DNA of 64,000 nucleotides, from assembly GCA_013400115.1 (NCBI GenBank), contig VXBP01004470.1, forward strand, positions 682,001-746,000, read 5' to 3'. This DNA comes from Rhinopomastus cyanomelas (taxonomy: Eukaryota; Chordata; Aves; Bucerotiformes; Rhinopomastidae). Shown in pieces: positions 38,179 through 50,644 of this stretch. Every line of letters begins with the position of its first letter. Position 1 is the stretch's first letter. Both the position numbers and the translations under genes were made by a program. Under the pieces are notes generated by a model. The model did no database searches. It was not told where the DNA came from and saw only the letters and a program-made list of their open reading frames with translations.

Positions 38179-38705
38179 GGTGATACTGCATCTTTAATAC
38201 TGTGTCCGGTTCAGGGCCCCTCAGTTCAAGGACACAGAACTGCTGGAGAGAGTCCAGAGCAGAGCCACAAAGATGATGAAGGGAGTGGAGCACCTCCCTT
38301 ATAAGGAGAGGCTGAGGGAGCTGGGTCTCTTTAGCTTGCAGAAAAGGAGACTGAGGGGTGACCTCATTAGTGTTTATAAATGAAGGGTGGGTGTCAGGAG
38401 GATGGAGCCAGGCTCTGCTCAGTGTCGTCTAGTGATAGGACAAGGGACAATGCATGTAAGCTGGAACACGGGAGGATCCATTTAAATATGAGAAGGAACC
38501 TCTTTATAGCGACGGTGATGGAGTATTGGAATGGGCTGCCCATGGGGGTTGTGGAGTCTCATTCTCTGGAGATCTTTAAAACCCACCTGGACAAGCTCCT
38601 ATCCGACTCAATCTAGGTGATCCCGCTATGGCAGGGCGTTAAACTAGATGATCTTTCAAGATCCCTTCCCATCCCTAATGTTCTGTGACTCTGTGATGCT
38701 GTGAT
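38179..38705 (+). mobile_element. CR1 LINE 3' fragment
   Basis: Young-to-middle CR1. Landmarks are 'aatactgtgtccggttcagg', 'ctgctggagagagtccagag', 'ggtgacctcattagtgttta', and the open ORF2 piece 38380-38616 ([42 protein letters not shown], then [28 protein letters not shown]). About 10 nt after 'gtttataaat' are lost, including the YKYL segment, and the tail is 'ttctgtgactctgtgatgct' plus 'gtgat'. Confidence 0.94.
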
Positions 38706-41119
38706 AAGGTCTGTCCCAAACCATGTTGTCGTAGAAAGCCTGGTGAGGCTGAGAATACATCTAGATATGACAGATCTCCAGGAAATGTAACACAAAAGGT
38801 GCTGGTTTCATGACTGGTGACAGAGTGAGTGTGATTTTGACAACAGTCTCACCCACACACTAAACATAACTGGAAGCAATGAAATATAAATATTCCCCCT
38901 ATAACCTACCTAATTCGGGGGATGAACCTGAAACATCAACACACTTCAGGGACAGATCAACAGGTTTTGCTCTCACTTTTCCCCCACAGAAGGGACAACT
39001 TTGGTGAAATTCATGACCTCATTTGACTCATTTCCCAGGTAAATGCCTGAATATTTACTCAGGAAATTAAGCTCGTGTTTGCAAGTGCAATTTTTCTTTG
39101 CAGAAGCTACAGCTATCTGCAGTTGGTGAATTTATCACTGGAAATCTAAATGAATCTATATGTCTTGCTTGTAAATAAACCATGATATTCAAGGACTTTC
39201 TCCTTGTAGAAGAAGACTGGACCTACAGCAAAGGCTGTTCATGCAACAGATGTTGGGCTTATAGTCGCATAGGAGATATTTGTGTACCTGACTTGCTTCT
39301 TAAAGCGACTGGACTCACAGCAAACATGCTGCTTGAGCGTTTAGTGTCACATTTATAGCTACTAAAATGCAACAGTGACCTACTTCAGCTTTAGCCTGGC
39401 AGGGTATCCTTTTTACTGCACTTCAAACATAGCTAGTCTTCTGTTTGTGAAATTCTGAAGGTCTCCTGCAAGAAAGATTTCCATTTCAGAACAAGTAGGT
39501 AAAGAGATGCATATACAGGATAAGCATCTTCAACTTCCATCTGAGCAGGGGAGAGAACTGAACCTCCTCTTTCCCATGGTGCAAATAATTCTGTTAATGA
39601 CAGCTATCCTGCAGCACCTTGCATTTTCTCTCTTTATTTTAACCACTACAATATAAATTCCAAAAGGTTTTGGTTAAGTTCTAATGTTAAGCAGGAATAT
39701 TTCTTGAATACCCAGAAATTGTTTTGCAACAGAAAAGCTGTTTACTAGTAAAATAGGCTTTTGTTACCTGGCAAGCACAAGCAAGATAAGATTAATATTT
39801 GAGGTGCATACAATACACATTGAGAATATGTTAATTATATATCATGTACTATATGACTATGACAATAGATTAACATACACTTGTAATTATGTTAATAAGT
39901 TATATACATTGTTTTTATATGAAATAGATCAACTTCAGGTTTATTTTATAGGCTTTTGCAAACTGAAGGCTAATAAAAGTTGATGCTGTGACAACGTGTG
40001 AGGAAGGTACCTATTGTGTTGGTGTGAGAATATCCTGAAAACTTGCTGCACTCCAGGTGTGGTACTGTGACAGCAAAAATATTGCCCCTGCTCTGAAGAA
40101 CTCATAACCTAAATAATTCAGAGCATCAGAAGAGAAGTAATTCTGATGTTGCTGAGAAAACAATCCACAGATTACAGAGTTTCGAGACTGGTATGTTTTT
40201 GTTTTTGTTTTGTTTCTGTCCTCTGTAGAAAAACATGTCTCTGTGTATAAATCCTTCCTCTGAGTGACCAGTATATTTTGTGTTGCCTCAGTATTTTCTA
40301 GCATGATGAAACCTACTTTGGCAGTGACCTTATTTCTGTTTAGCTGTACATGTTAACTTACAAGATTTTTATACTTTATTTCCTAGGAGTTTACCACTAT
40401 GTTTCTAACATCTCTGTGCTTTTAGTGTTTCAGCTGCGTTCAAAATTTCTTCCCATGTAATATCAGACTGATCATCTCTGAATTGCATGAACATGCTCTT
40501 TGTTCTTTTAGATCATTAACAACAGTAAATAAGAAGATGCATCACAGAGACTTCACTTTTCTCAGTAAAAGCCTTCCAGCAAACAAACATTTTGCCACTG
40601 CTCATTATCCTCTGTTTATATTTCTTCAGCCAGCATGCAGTTCATGTGAGAGTACCTAACTGCCATTAAATGATGTTATGTGTTTTGTAACATTTACTCA
40701 CTCCCAGGCATGTCTACCTAGGTAGTAGTATTTAAACTGAAGATAACTCTAGTCAAACAATCTATAGTGAGACTATTTCTTAATAGGCTACTCTAGTATC
40801 ATCATTGCTGGATTTTATCCAGTGAGGATATAATAATAGTGAAACATAAGTATACCACGTGCCCATGCTATTTTTATATATTGTGATGAAAACCTACACA
40901 CATCATTAATGGACTTACCAAATATGATGGACATAATCTTTTCTGCATTATTATTGCCACAAAAGACAACATTTTCAGCTTTTGTGCTCTTAACCTGCTT
41001 TTTCCAGCTGGTGCAGGCAATTTTTCCATCCTTATGCATCTGTTTACATTCTAGTAGTCTGAAGGCTGCATGAGGTGCACACAAAGATGTAAACACATGT
41101 TTAAGTATATATATCATGT
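38706..41119. other. Unique AT-rich DNA, no gene seen
   Basis: No gene or transposon recognised. The 40011-40304 and 40815-41117 minus-strand ORFs (97 and 100 codons) have no motif I can identify. Confidence 0.5.
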
Positions 41120-41160
41120 AATCATAGAATGGTAGGGCTTAAAAGGGACCTCTGGGGATA
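41120..41160 (-). mobile_element. CR1 LINE 3' tail only (about 40 bp)
   Basis: 'aatcatagaatggtagggct' followed by 'taaaagggacctctgggga'. This is the reverse complement of a CR1 3' terminus of a subfamily different from the dominant one, followed directly by a 'tacatatatatatgta' palindrome. Confidence 0.75.
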
Positions 41161-42676
41161 CATATATATATGTAGATAAGCATATGAAGTAATATTGAAT
41201 GTCTCTGCTTTGATATGGATATTTGTGTTATACTGAAGATGGCACACACGTTTGAACACGTGTTTAAACTGTATTGATAATGCGTGTGTCTGCGTTAAGG
41301 CTGTGAGTGATGCTGTTATCTTAACAGATGCCATGCAGGCTTCCAAGCCAATGTTTCAGTAATTTCCAGTATGGCTATTCAAAGTCCCACTTGTTGCCTT
41401 CCTTGCCTTTGTGACACAAAATTATGAGCACAGACACTAATTGCATCACACCTCCTGAGCTCTGCACTTCAGAACAATTTCATTACACCTTTAGGAAGCT
41501 GATCTAATAAAATTCTCAACAGAAGAGTCACTATAGGGATATTTCCTATAATCTGAGGGGGGGGAAAAAAGTGATCCAGTTTATCACCAATTATGGGATT
41601 TATCTTACTGGAGAGAAAAGCACTTATTTCTAGCTAAAAAGAAAAACTTGTGCCACAAGGTTTGTCTTGCTTCAAATTGTTCAATGTGGAACTACAATGA
41701 GGTTAAAAGATGAGGAGAGTTCCCAGCAGACCAAAGACATTCTCATTTTTCATTGTCATATCCCATTAGAGATAAATGACATGAATCCAAGAGTAACGTT
41801 GATTTCTTTGGGCAGGTGTGGAGTCTGTACAAAGGCACACAGTCGCGTTCTTTCGAGATCAGCCTAGTGGTGCCAGAGAGCTTCAGGTACTGACAACTAC
41901 AGCTTTCTTCACAAATTAAAAATACAGAGGTATCCAAAACTACCAGGCCTATCTGGGCAAGTGTGTAAAGAAATACACAGAGCAGAAAGAACAGGGAAGG
42001 AACAGTTGTATCAGCAAATGGAAACAGAATTTGATAGGCAACTGACTAAAGACACAGACTCAGTTACTCGTTTCAATCTCCACATTAATAATCATGGAGA
42101 ATTTTATTTGCAATGACTTCTTAAATTATTTATAGAATAAAATTAGCAACAAAGCTAAAAACTAATAATGTTAAGTATCACTAATGCAGCTTCTAGAGTG
42201 ACTATTCCTGTAAAAACGTGCCAAATTATTGAATAATAGCACTTTCATACATTAAACACAAAATATCACAATTGAAATTATTAGTTTACATGGTTTTGAA
42301 TTACACTGGCTGTCATTTTAAATAATGAATGCAGAAATTTTATGAATACAAATTACATTATAGTACAATTGAGATAAATGCCAAGTACATTTTACTAGGG
42401 AGGTTTTTAGAAGCATAACAGGAAATCCTTTAGGTCCAAGAATAAGTGTTCTGCATAAGAATCTCTAGCGATTTCGGTCCTAAATACCTTAACCATCTCC
42501 ACATTCTACTAGTGCTTATCTTAGATGGTTTCCATGCACCCAGGAATGATGATGGTCTTTAGTGCACTTAGGTCTACATGAGGTGAGAAGCCAGGTAAGC
42601 CACAGAACTTGCAGTAAAATGAGTTGAAGTTTTCATCTTAAAACTCTCTCTTGTCAGCCCTCCAAGACCTTTTTTG
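41161..42676. other. Unique AT-rich DNA, no gene seen
   Basis: No gene or transposon recognised. A G8 run occurs near 41559-41566 and a TA-rich palindrome near 41159-41174. Confidence 0.5.
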
Positions 42677-43052
42677 ATCACAGAATCACAGAACACCAGA
42701 AATTGGAAGGGACCTTGAAAGATCATGCAATCCAATCCCCCCACCACAGCAGGATCACCTAGATCAAGTCACACAGGAATACATCTAGGTGGGTCTTAAA
42801 CATCTCCAGAGAAGGAGACTCCACAACCCCCCTGGGCAGCCTGTTCCAGTGCTCTGTCACCCTCACTGGGAAGAAGTTCCTTCTCATATTGATGTAGAAC
42901 CTACTATGTTCCAGCTTACAACCATTGCTCCTCGTCCTATCACTATAGTACATTGAGAAGAGCCTGGCTCCATCTTCCTGACACCCACCCTTCAAATATT
43001 TATAGACATTAATGAAGTCACACCTCAGTCTCCTCCAAGCTAAAGAGGCCTA
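42677..43052 (-). mobile_element. CR1 LINE 3' fragment with open ORF2 C-terminus
   Basis: Reverse-strand young CR1. The ORF2 end is open from 42995 down to 42759: [78 protein letters not shown]. This is the most complete version of that segment in the window. At its right end it reads 'cacctcagtctcctccaagc', showing the 5-nt deletion shared with the copy at 56096. The element ends abruptly at ~43052 (5' truncation). Confidence 0.95.
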
Positions 43053-45621
43053 GGCTTCTATGACTACAGATATGACCATATCATGCAAGTGATACCTTAC
43101 ACAGCAAAGACAAGAAGAAAGTAATACAAAAACCAAAGTGGCATGCATTAATGGGTTCTCAAATGTGCACTGCATGGCCATTTCCTGATGTTTGTCAACT
43201 CTTAATACTATGACTTTAAAGAGCTAAGAAAGTCAAGAAATAGCACTGAAAAAGCAGTGAAAGAAAAGCACCTTTCCAGGCAGGATCAACACAGAAGACT
43301 TGTAAGCTGTAAAAAAGAGAGGTTATTAACATCTTGGTTTGCTACCTGAAGAACAAGTCCATCTTGTTATTTAAAAGCTTGTATATTTAAGATACTTATT
43401 ACAGGTTTCAATACCTTGTAAAAATCAAACCAACTAATCAGAGGAAATGTAAAGAATAAGAGTAAAAATAAACCAATAATTAGTGGTGATGAACTCTAAT
43501 CACAGAAAATTCTTAAATCATTACTTTGGGTTCAGGTATGAAGGTTACTAGAGAAAAAGTGCTTTATAAGTATATGGCATGTATTTGATTCCTAACTACT
43601 TTCTGTCCTTGAATAATATACAACCTTAAAAAAGATCAGAGTTCATTTGCATGTTAATAACTTGCTACTAATGATTTACCTGTCTGTTTATACAGCACCT
43701 GATTCAGGTGTCATTAAAATAAGTATAAAAAATTAATTACTTTAATGGTCCTTGAACAATCTCCCAGGTGATAAGCAGCAGTGCCTTTTTTTCTAAAGTC
43801 TTCTGCAACATTTCCCTGAGCAGCAGAGATGCCCGAGTAACTTTCTGTCAGAGAAAGTGACAATTTCACTCTTCATTCCGCTGCTCTTGTCTGCATCGTT
43901 CCCTCCCTTGTATTATAGAGCTTGGAAGATACCTTGCTGAGCCAATACTATTCATCACCTTGGCAAAAAGCTGATAAGCTACAGTTGGCCTACAGTTTTG
44001 TTAGTATTTTTGCTGAGCTCCTGTAATGAACTAACTGACAAAAGCCTCAGCTGAACATCAAGGTGAGCTGAGCACAGACTGAGCAGACAAGACTGAGGAA
44101 AAGGAAAGCAAGACAAAGGAGAACTCTCTCTTTTTGAATCTGCAGTTTGCTGAGTTAGTTCAATGGAGCTAGTGAAAGTACTTCTATAGGTATTGTTATT
44201 ATTATTATTAATGCTTTGATGCATGATGTGTATGGGGTAGTCTTCTTCTGTCTGTGTATCTTATCAGCCTTGTAGAGTCAGAGACGTGAACCCGTTCTGT
44301 GGATTAGATCCTAGAAGAAAATTGAGTGCTTCAGCAATGCCTAAGCCTGGCATGAACACTTCATTAAGATGGAACAGTACCACATTAGTAAAGTGCTCAT
44401 GTGGTGCAAACTAACTTTCCCAGTTCAGGTTCACTAAGCAAAAAATCAGTGGATAAGCCTGATACAAACGAACATTGGGTCCATATTCCTGTAACCAGTA
44501 GTAAACCAACGTGTAAGTATGAACTCAGGAAAAAACAGCCCTGTGGCTTGTTAGTTCAACCATAATGTGATCAACCTATCTTAGCCTCCCAGGTGATCTG
44601 AGAGTGTGTAAGCCTAACATAAACAACATGTTCACATAAACATGGATAAAGCATTTCTGTCTAATCGGTGCATGTGGCTCAGTACACAGCAGCACAAACA
44701 GCTGATCTAGCAAAGAGAAAATAAATCACCAGGAAGGAAGGGAAAGCTAAGGGTGAACAAAAAGGGACAAGAAATACAGTGTTGGCAATGTGATAATGTA
44801 CCACTGTACTTTGGACATACAACCTTCACGAGATCTGCATTACATTGTCTATCTCCAGCTGTTTATCACTCCCTCTATCCATCCTGATGCCCAAGCACAA
44901 TTTACCATCACTGTGAAATGCTACCTCTGCTGCTGCCATGGCACCTTCAGATTCAGGCAGCTTCCCTACTCTGCCTCCTCAAACATCTTCTGTTTAAACT
45001 CATTCGCTTTGCCTGCTCCACAGTTTTGACATGAGCATCTCTGCTGAGATACTTAAGGGAGTGATAACCACCAGCAAGTAGAGCCAGCAATGAGCAGTTG
45101 AGTAAGTAACTTTTCCACCTGTTTGCAAAGAACACTTCTGCCTCAGCACTTGGAGGTTAACAGAGCAGTGCCATGGACTGCTGCCTTACAAGAGCAGCTC
45201 TGTAAATGTGTGTTGGTATGTGCGTAAAAGCAAGAAACTTATTTCCCTCTAGTGATCTGAAATTATTTCTTCTGGACTGAGTGCTGGCAAACAGATTTGT
45301 GAATGCTCATTGAAAAGCACTGCCAGGGTTGTTCCAAACTGACAATTAACTGAGATATATATCAGTACACTGATAACTGAGAAGCTATCAGTCCAGAAGA
45401 TGAATAGAGAGGAGGTCTTTATCCAGAATAAGAAAGGATTGATTAACATATCTGTGAGAGGTCTGCTTTTCTATGCTGGAAGGCTATGCCTCGGAGCTGT
45501 AACTGTTCATGTTTTAATTTATGGCTGAGAAGATTTTGTTTTGCTCAACTCCAAACAAAATAATATAGCATGAAAAGTAAGGAAGAATTAGTATCTTGCT
45601 GATCATTCTTCTTTACCCAAT
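43053..45621. other. Unique AT-rich DNA, no gene seen
   Basis: No gene or transposon recognised. An (ATT)n microsatellite lies at about 44195-44211 and gives an asparagine run in the minus-strand ORF 43979-44224, which is therefore an artefact. Confidence 0.5.
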
Positions 45622-45800
45622 CTTACAGCTGAAAGGGACCTCAGGAGTTTATTTAGTCCATGGTTTGCCTCAGAGATGCTTTTCAGTACTTAGATCTTAC
45701 ACATTTGTCTAATTTCTTCTCTTGAGTTCATTTGATGGAAATTCTCAATAATTCCCACATAGCCTTCTCCAGTTTAACATAGCTTATCGTCAGGAATAAA
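45622..45800 (-). mobile_element. Possible ancient CR1/L3-type LINE fragment
   Basis: 'cttacagctgaaagggacct' followed by 'caggagtttatttagtcca' resembles the reverse complement of an ancient CR1-clade 3' end. The following ~130 bp ('cacatagccttctccagttt' and neighbours) fit only loosely. Boundaries are estimates. Confidence 0.35.
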
Positions 45801-46915
45801 GCTAAGATGATGGAGGCTACTGAATATAAGTAAGTAAGTGAAAGCTTAGTGCTTGAATTAATTACAATTCCAGCTTCACATCTTCTTTGCCATTTGCCAG
45901 GAAAGGAAGGGGTTTATTTCCCTTGCAGTTGTCATTTCTTTCTGATGCCAGAAGATCAGAGACTTGGATTTGTGTTTCCTCCATCCTCGACTCCACGTTA
46001 ATTAAGAAACTGGAAATAGTGTGAGTTCATTTCTAATAAGAGGTGGCTACTGTGTGTCATGTAGGACACTTCTTAAAATACACTTTTTATTCTCCCCAAA
46101 GCTCCAGTGTCAATCAAGCAAGATGCAAGAAATTGTATCTTTGAAATACCTCCAAAAGGGATTTTATTTCCTTTGATGGGGAAAAGAAAACATTGTAAAA
46201 AAAGTGTTGTTCTTTTGACAATTGCATTAAAAGATTTGCATAATATTTAAAATAATATTTTAAAAGATCTTAAAAGATTTTACCAACAGCACAGACAGAA
46301 GTCATGGGTTGCAGATGTTTACATTTTCCTGTTACATGGTTCAGATTTGTATGGTAAATTTAAAATCATGTGGACAAAAAAACCAGAACGAAAGCCAAGT
46401 ACATGCAAGGAGCAACAGTTCAAGTTCACATATTTCAGGAAAATGTGATTAGTTGTTGCTGAGAAGATTCTGTTTTGCCCGTGTTTCAAACAAAACCCAG
46501 AATCCTTGAGAAGAGCCAGCACATTTGACAACATGGAATTACAGAGGCAGGAAATGCTGCACTGATTGTTAAATTCATCAAGTTCTACAACCTTTAGCAA
46601 AAGCACTGTGTAATTTTTCAACCTCAGTGAGCTTATTTGGAGTAGAGACCAGTTATTATTTACCACTACTTTTCATAAAATTCGATCCTTGCTAAACACA
46701 CATCATCACCTCACAGGTCTTTGTGCACATAATCATTAGTAATTTTAGTCTGTAAAATATGGGTCCCAAACCCATGCTACAGTAGAGAGAACTTCTCATG
46801 CTACTTCTCATGCTGAATGTTACGTGGTCCACACAGGCCCACTTCTCCAGCTTGTCGAGGTAGATTACGTTAGCCCTCCAGTGTGACTGCAAATGACTGC
46901 GTCGATTGTGTTGGT
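45801..46915. other. Unique AT-rich DNA, no gene seen
   Basis: No gene recognised. Contains a 12-bp tandem repeat 'acttctcatgct' at about 46789-46812. The minus ORF 46319-46666 (115 codons) has no motif. Confidence 0.5.
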
Positions 46916-47060
46916 TCACAGAATCACAGAACCATTAGGGATTGGAAGGGACCTCAAAGGACCATCTAGTCCAATCCCCCTGTCACAGCAGGATCACCTA
47001 CACCAAGTCACACAGGAACACATCCAGGTGGATCTTGAACATCTCCAGTGAAGGAGACCC
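46916..47060 (-). mobile_element. CR1 LINE 3' fragment
   Basis: About 145 bp of young CR1 in reverse orientation: 'tcacagaatcacagaaccat', 'ttggaagggacctcaaagga', 'ccatctagtccaatccccct', 'cacaggaacacatccaggtg', 'gaacatctccagtgaaggag'. It is 5'-truncated at ~47060. Confidence 0.94.
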
Positions 47061-47853
47061 GGTGAAATCTACTGAATCCCAGCTGCTGAATTTTTACTCC
47101 CTGAGGTCTTTACAGAATGACAGAAGCCTACAGTAAAAAGAGCAGAAAGAAAAATAAGGAGATAAAATCCTATAATTATTATTATCAGGAATGAAAAGCA
47201 TCATCCCTTTTCCTTTCTTTCCTTTCTTTCCTTTTACCCTAAACCACCGAGTAGGTAATTGTTTAGCTACAAGGCTGACTTGTACAAAGATTAGTAACTT
47301 ATCACTGCAGTTCTGAGAGACCTAACCATGTATTTCCTTTGCTTCAAATTTGAAAGCTACATTGGCAAATCATGAATGCAATTTATTAAGCCCTGCTAGA
47401 TTTCCATTAGTTCTCAAAGCTATAGATTTCACCCAACTTAAAATGAAAAATCATTGTCCTCTCAAAAAAGCCAATTCATTGCTTAAGTATGTAATTAATA
47501 TATGTTTCAAAATTCCTTGAATCAATCAGCCAAAGGTGAGGGTGTTATTGGGGAATGAACTGAAGGCATATGAACATCTGAGAGAATAATGAGTTTTGTA
47601 AATAACAATATAAAACACATCCAAGTGATCTAAAAAATAAATGCCAGCACAAAAAGACCACGGACTTTATGCTGATTATAAAACATTGTGCATTGGTTGG
47701 TCCTGATCCTGAATGGTGACACATTGCAAACTGTTAGGTAGGTATTGTTTCCTTTTCTTTCACAAATACATGTTCATATCACTAAATTTCATTATTCCAG
47801 GGCTTAGAAGGAGTAACATCATTATGTGTGTAGAAGTGAGAATTCCAGGGGAT
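47061..47853. other. Unique AT-rich DNA with a CTTT microsatellite
   Basis: A pyrimidine tract of about 30 bases built from CTTT/CCTTT units lies at 47205-47236. Nothing else is recognised. Confidence 0.6.
47205..47236. repeat. (CTTTC)n pyrimidine microsatellite
   Basis: Uninterrupted C/T stretch made of 'cctttcttt' units. Confidence 0.85.
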
Positions 47854-47920
47854 TCATAGAATCATAGAATCACTATGGATTGGAAGGGACCTCGAAAGAT
47901 CATCTAGTCCAATCCCCTGA
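47854..47920 (-). mobile_element. CR1 LINE 3' tail only
   Basis: About 67 bp: 'tcatagaatcatagaatcac', 'ttggaagggacctcgaaaga', 'tcatctagtccaatcccct'. Near-identical to the tails at 9921 and 52520; extreme 5' truncation of the young subfamily. Confidence 0.93.
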
Positions 47921-49440
47921 CCTGCCATTTAATAGTACAGTTGAATGTCAATGAACTGCATGCAGCACAAAGTCAGTACTTCTATTTACTATTTTTAATT
48001 AAATTCTATAATTTCTATAATATAATTCTATAATAAATTGCACTTAGGTTTGGTTTTTCATCTCTTGGAAACACACTCGAGTTCTATCTGAAAAAATAAA
48101 GTGCTGTAATAGACAAGTAGGCACATGGCAGACAGGGCTGTTATACTGAACAGTCTCAGCACAACTGCTTTTTAAGGACAACATTTTGAAAATGACTTTG
48201 AAATTTAAACTTCAGTTCTCACAAAAATAAATTTTACGTAACTGAATTATAATTTCAAACAGGGTTGCAACTGCCTTCACATTTAGTACAGAGTATCTAC
48301 AAAGAGTTAAGGAGTGTTTATTCCAAATTCTGAAATAAGATCTCTGGATTTTTGGGGAAGAAGGAATTGGAATGTGTGGGGGTAGGAAACCTGAATCAAG
48401 ATTCAGTGTCCAAGTCCTCAGGCTGCAGCACAGAACTTCCAGCTTTGGATTTAGGGGACTTCAGTGGCTACAAATTGAGCTCTTCAGATTCAGAGTTGTT
48501 TCAAGGGTTGGGGAAACTTGAGAATCTCTATAAATGCATAAATCTTGGTGTTTGCCAGTAAACAACACAATATGTATATATGCAAGGATTTAAATACAAT
48601 CTTAGCTATAAAATGAAGTAGTACTTTGCATAATGCAGCGTACAGCAGAGAGTTCTTGTATCAAGAGGTTCAATAGTCATCTGTCAAATTGATGCTCACT
48701 GTAAAATTCCATTTGTTGTAATGAATTTCCAAAACGTGGTACTGACAGAAGGCAGTGAACAATTAATCTTATAAGAAAACATTTTTCTAGCACCAAGCAA
48801 ACAGACATTATTTGAATATTGTGAATAGAAATGCATAAAAATATCATATTACAATAAATATGAGAAATTAAGATACATTAACTATTAAGATGGATTCCAT
48901 TAACTATTAAGACGGATTCCTCATTTTGCCAGATGTCTTGGGGATGTTTTAATATTTCCTCACATTTTCATCTATTACTTTTGCCTCTGGCATTTTGACC
49001 TCTGTCCTCCTAGAGCTTAATGGCTTTGAGCTCTAAGGTAACAGATAAAGAGCAAATGAAAACCCTTTTGGTGGAGGATTTGTTGGGTTTTAAAAACAAC
49101 ATAACTATTTGTTTCCTTATGGGGACAGCTTCTCCAAATAGGTCAACTTGTGAAAAAGAACAATGTTTCTTCACTTTGTGACTGTAAAGAAAAAACTTTA
49201 AGATTGCTTGCAGTGCAGCACAAAGTCTTCTCTGCAAGACTGCTCAAGAAACAAACATGGAATGATATGTGCTCCTTCTCAGATAAACTGAATTGTATGT
49301 TCATTATAGTGTAGTTACACAGTGCATATGTTCTCAACGTCATTCATCGTGTCTTTATTATAATCTTCATCATTCTGTAAGAGGGAGTCTCAAAGAATTA
49401 TTACAGAGCATTCAGAACACTTAAACTGAAGCCTAGTAGC
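47921..49440. other. Unique AT-rich DNA with a 22-bp tandem duplication
   Basis: No gene recognised. A 22-bp duplication lies at 48876-48919. The minus-strand ORFs between 49010 and 49343 overlap each other and show no family motif. Confidence 0.5.
48876..48919. repeat. 22-bp tandem duplication
   Basis: 'cattaactattaagatggat' plus 'tc' (48876-48897) is followed at once by the same 22 bp with one change, t to c in 'aagacgg' (48898-48919). Confidence 0.88.
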
Positions 49441-49655
49441 TTTAAATTAGGTCTTAGGAAGAGGTTCTTTGCTGTGAGGTTGGTGAGGCACTGGAAGAGA
49501 CTGCCCAAAGAGGTTGTAGATGCCTCATCCCTGGATATACTGAAGGCCAGGATGGGTGGGGTGCTGGGCAACCTGGTGTTGTGAGAGTTGTCCCTTCTTA
49601 CGGCAGACAGTTTGGAACTAGATAATCATGCATCCCAAACCATTGATGCTGTGAT
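49441..49655 (+). mobile_element. CR1 LINE 3' fragment, separate subfamily
   Basis: 'ggaagaggttctttgctgtg', 'ggcactggaagagactgccc', 'gaggttgtagatgcctcatc', 'ctgaaggccaggatgggtgg', 'gggcaacctggtgttgtgag'. The 'ggccaggatgggtggggtgctgggcaacctggt' wording is typical of the CR1 group common in galliform-like consensus sequences and is absent from the dominant copies here. The tail is degenerate. Confidence 0.85.
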
Positions 49656-49694
49656 GTCACAGAATCACAGAATCGTTCAGGTTGGAAAAGATGC
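49656..49694 (-). mobile_element. CR1 LINE 3' tail, tail-to-tail with the previous copy
   Basis: 'tcacagaatcacagaatcgt' then 'tcaggttggaaaagatgc': the last ~39 bp of a CR1 in reverse orientation, directly abutting the 3' end of the plus-strand copy that ends at about 49655. Confidence 0.8.
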
Positions 49695-50644
49695 TTGTTT
49701 ACAGGTTTCTTGACAAATTCCTGTTGTGCAAGTGTGTATTACAAAGTGCATTTTTCTGTTTCAGTTGATGCACTCTTTAATGTAGCATTAAAATAATCAA
49801 TTTTATGTAGCATAATGTAGTTTGGGAGACAGGACCAAGGATAAAGAAAACAAAGCTCAAAGTGAATTGAAGAAAGACGTTTTTGGAACAGTGGTGTGGT
49901 GAGGAATAAAACTGGATGCACAGTCAGGCTGCTGGTCAGTATCCTTCCCTGACCAACACTACTTCTAAAACTCTCAATTTATCCTGTATTCTTATTAACC
50001 TCTTCTCTGTGTGAGTGTCCTCTTCTTGAGCATGTGTGAACACCAAGATGCCTTTTCAACAATGAACCATAAGTGCATGAGCTGACCTGTTTGTGATGTT
50101 CACGTCAAAGCACATACTTACTGTTTGTTGATTGAACTGTTGTTGTCCTTGTTGGTGGATGTCACCAGCTGCACATGTGTGTGCATGTGTAGAGCTCTCT
50201 AGCAGCTAGGCCCAAGGATAAGGATATTAAGGCAATATTTTACCTGCTGAATCAAATATTCTTTAAATTGCAGGCAGTCTGACTTTCACAGTATTCTCCA
50301 GTGATTTTTTTTTTGTTTACTCTTTAAAAAATATTGTCTTCCCTCAGTACCTGAAGGGAAACAAGAAAGAAGAACTATGTATACACCTAACACTGGCAAG
50401 CAGATTCAAATTTCTACTTCAACACATTTCTCCTTTCCAGCCTGGCCTTAAGCAGGACCAGCAAAAGATTTTAAACTGGGATCATATGATATCTATACAA
50501 AAGTAAACCTCCTGTACAAATGTATGAATACAAGACATAGCTGTGAAACACACTAGTTACTCTGTTCTGTCCTCCAACTGGCATTAGTACCTTAGCTGGA
50601 AGCCCAGTTTTAAGGGACTACTGAAAAGGAGACTATATGGAATC
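49695..50644. other. Unique AT-rich DNA, no gene seen
   Basis: No gene or transposon recognised. Confidence 0.5.

Noticed and set aside
39830..39920. Mitochondrial insertion or tRNA in an AT-rich stretch
   Set aside because: No tRNA fold or mitochondrial gene motif could be made out.
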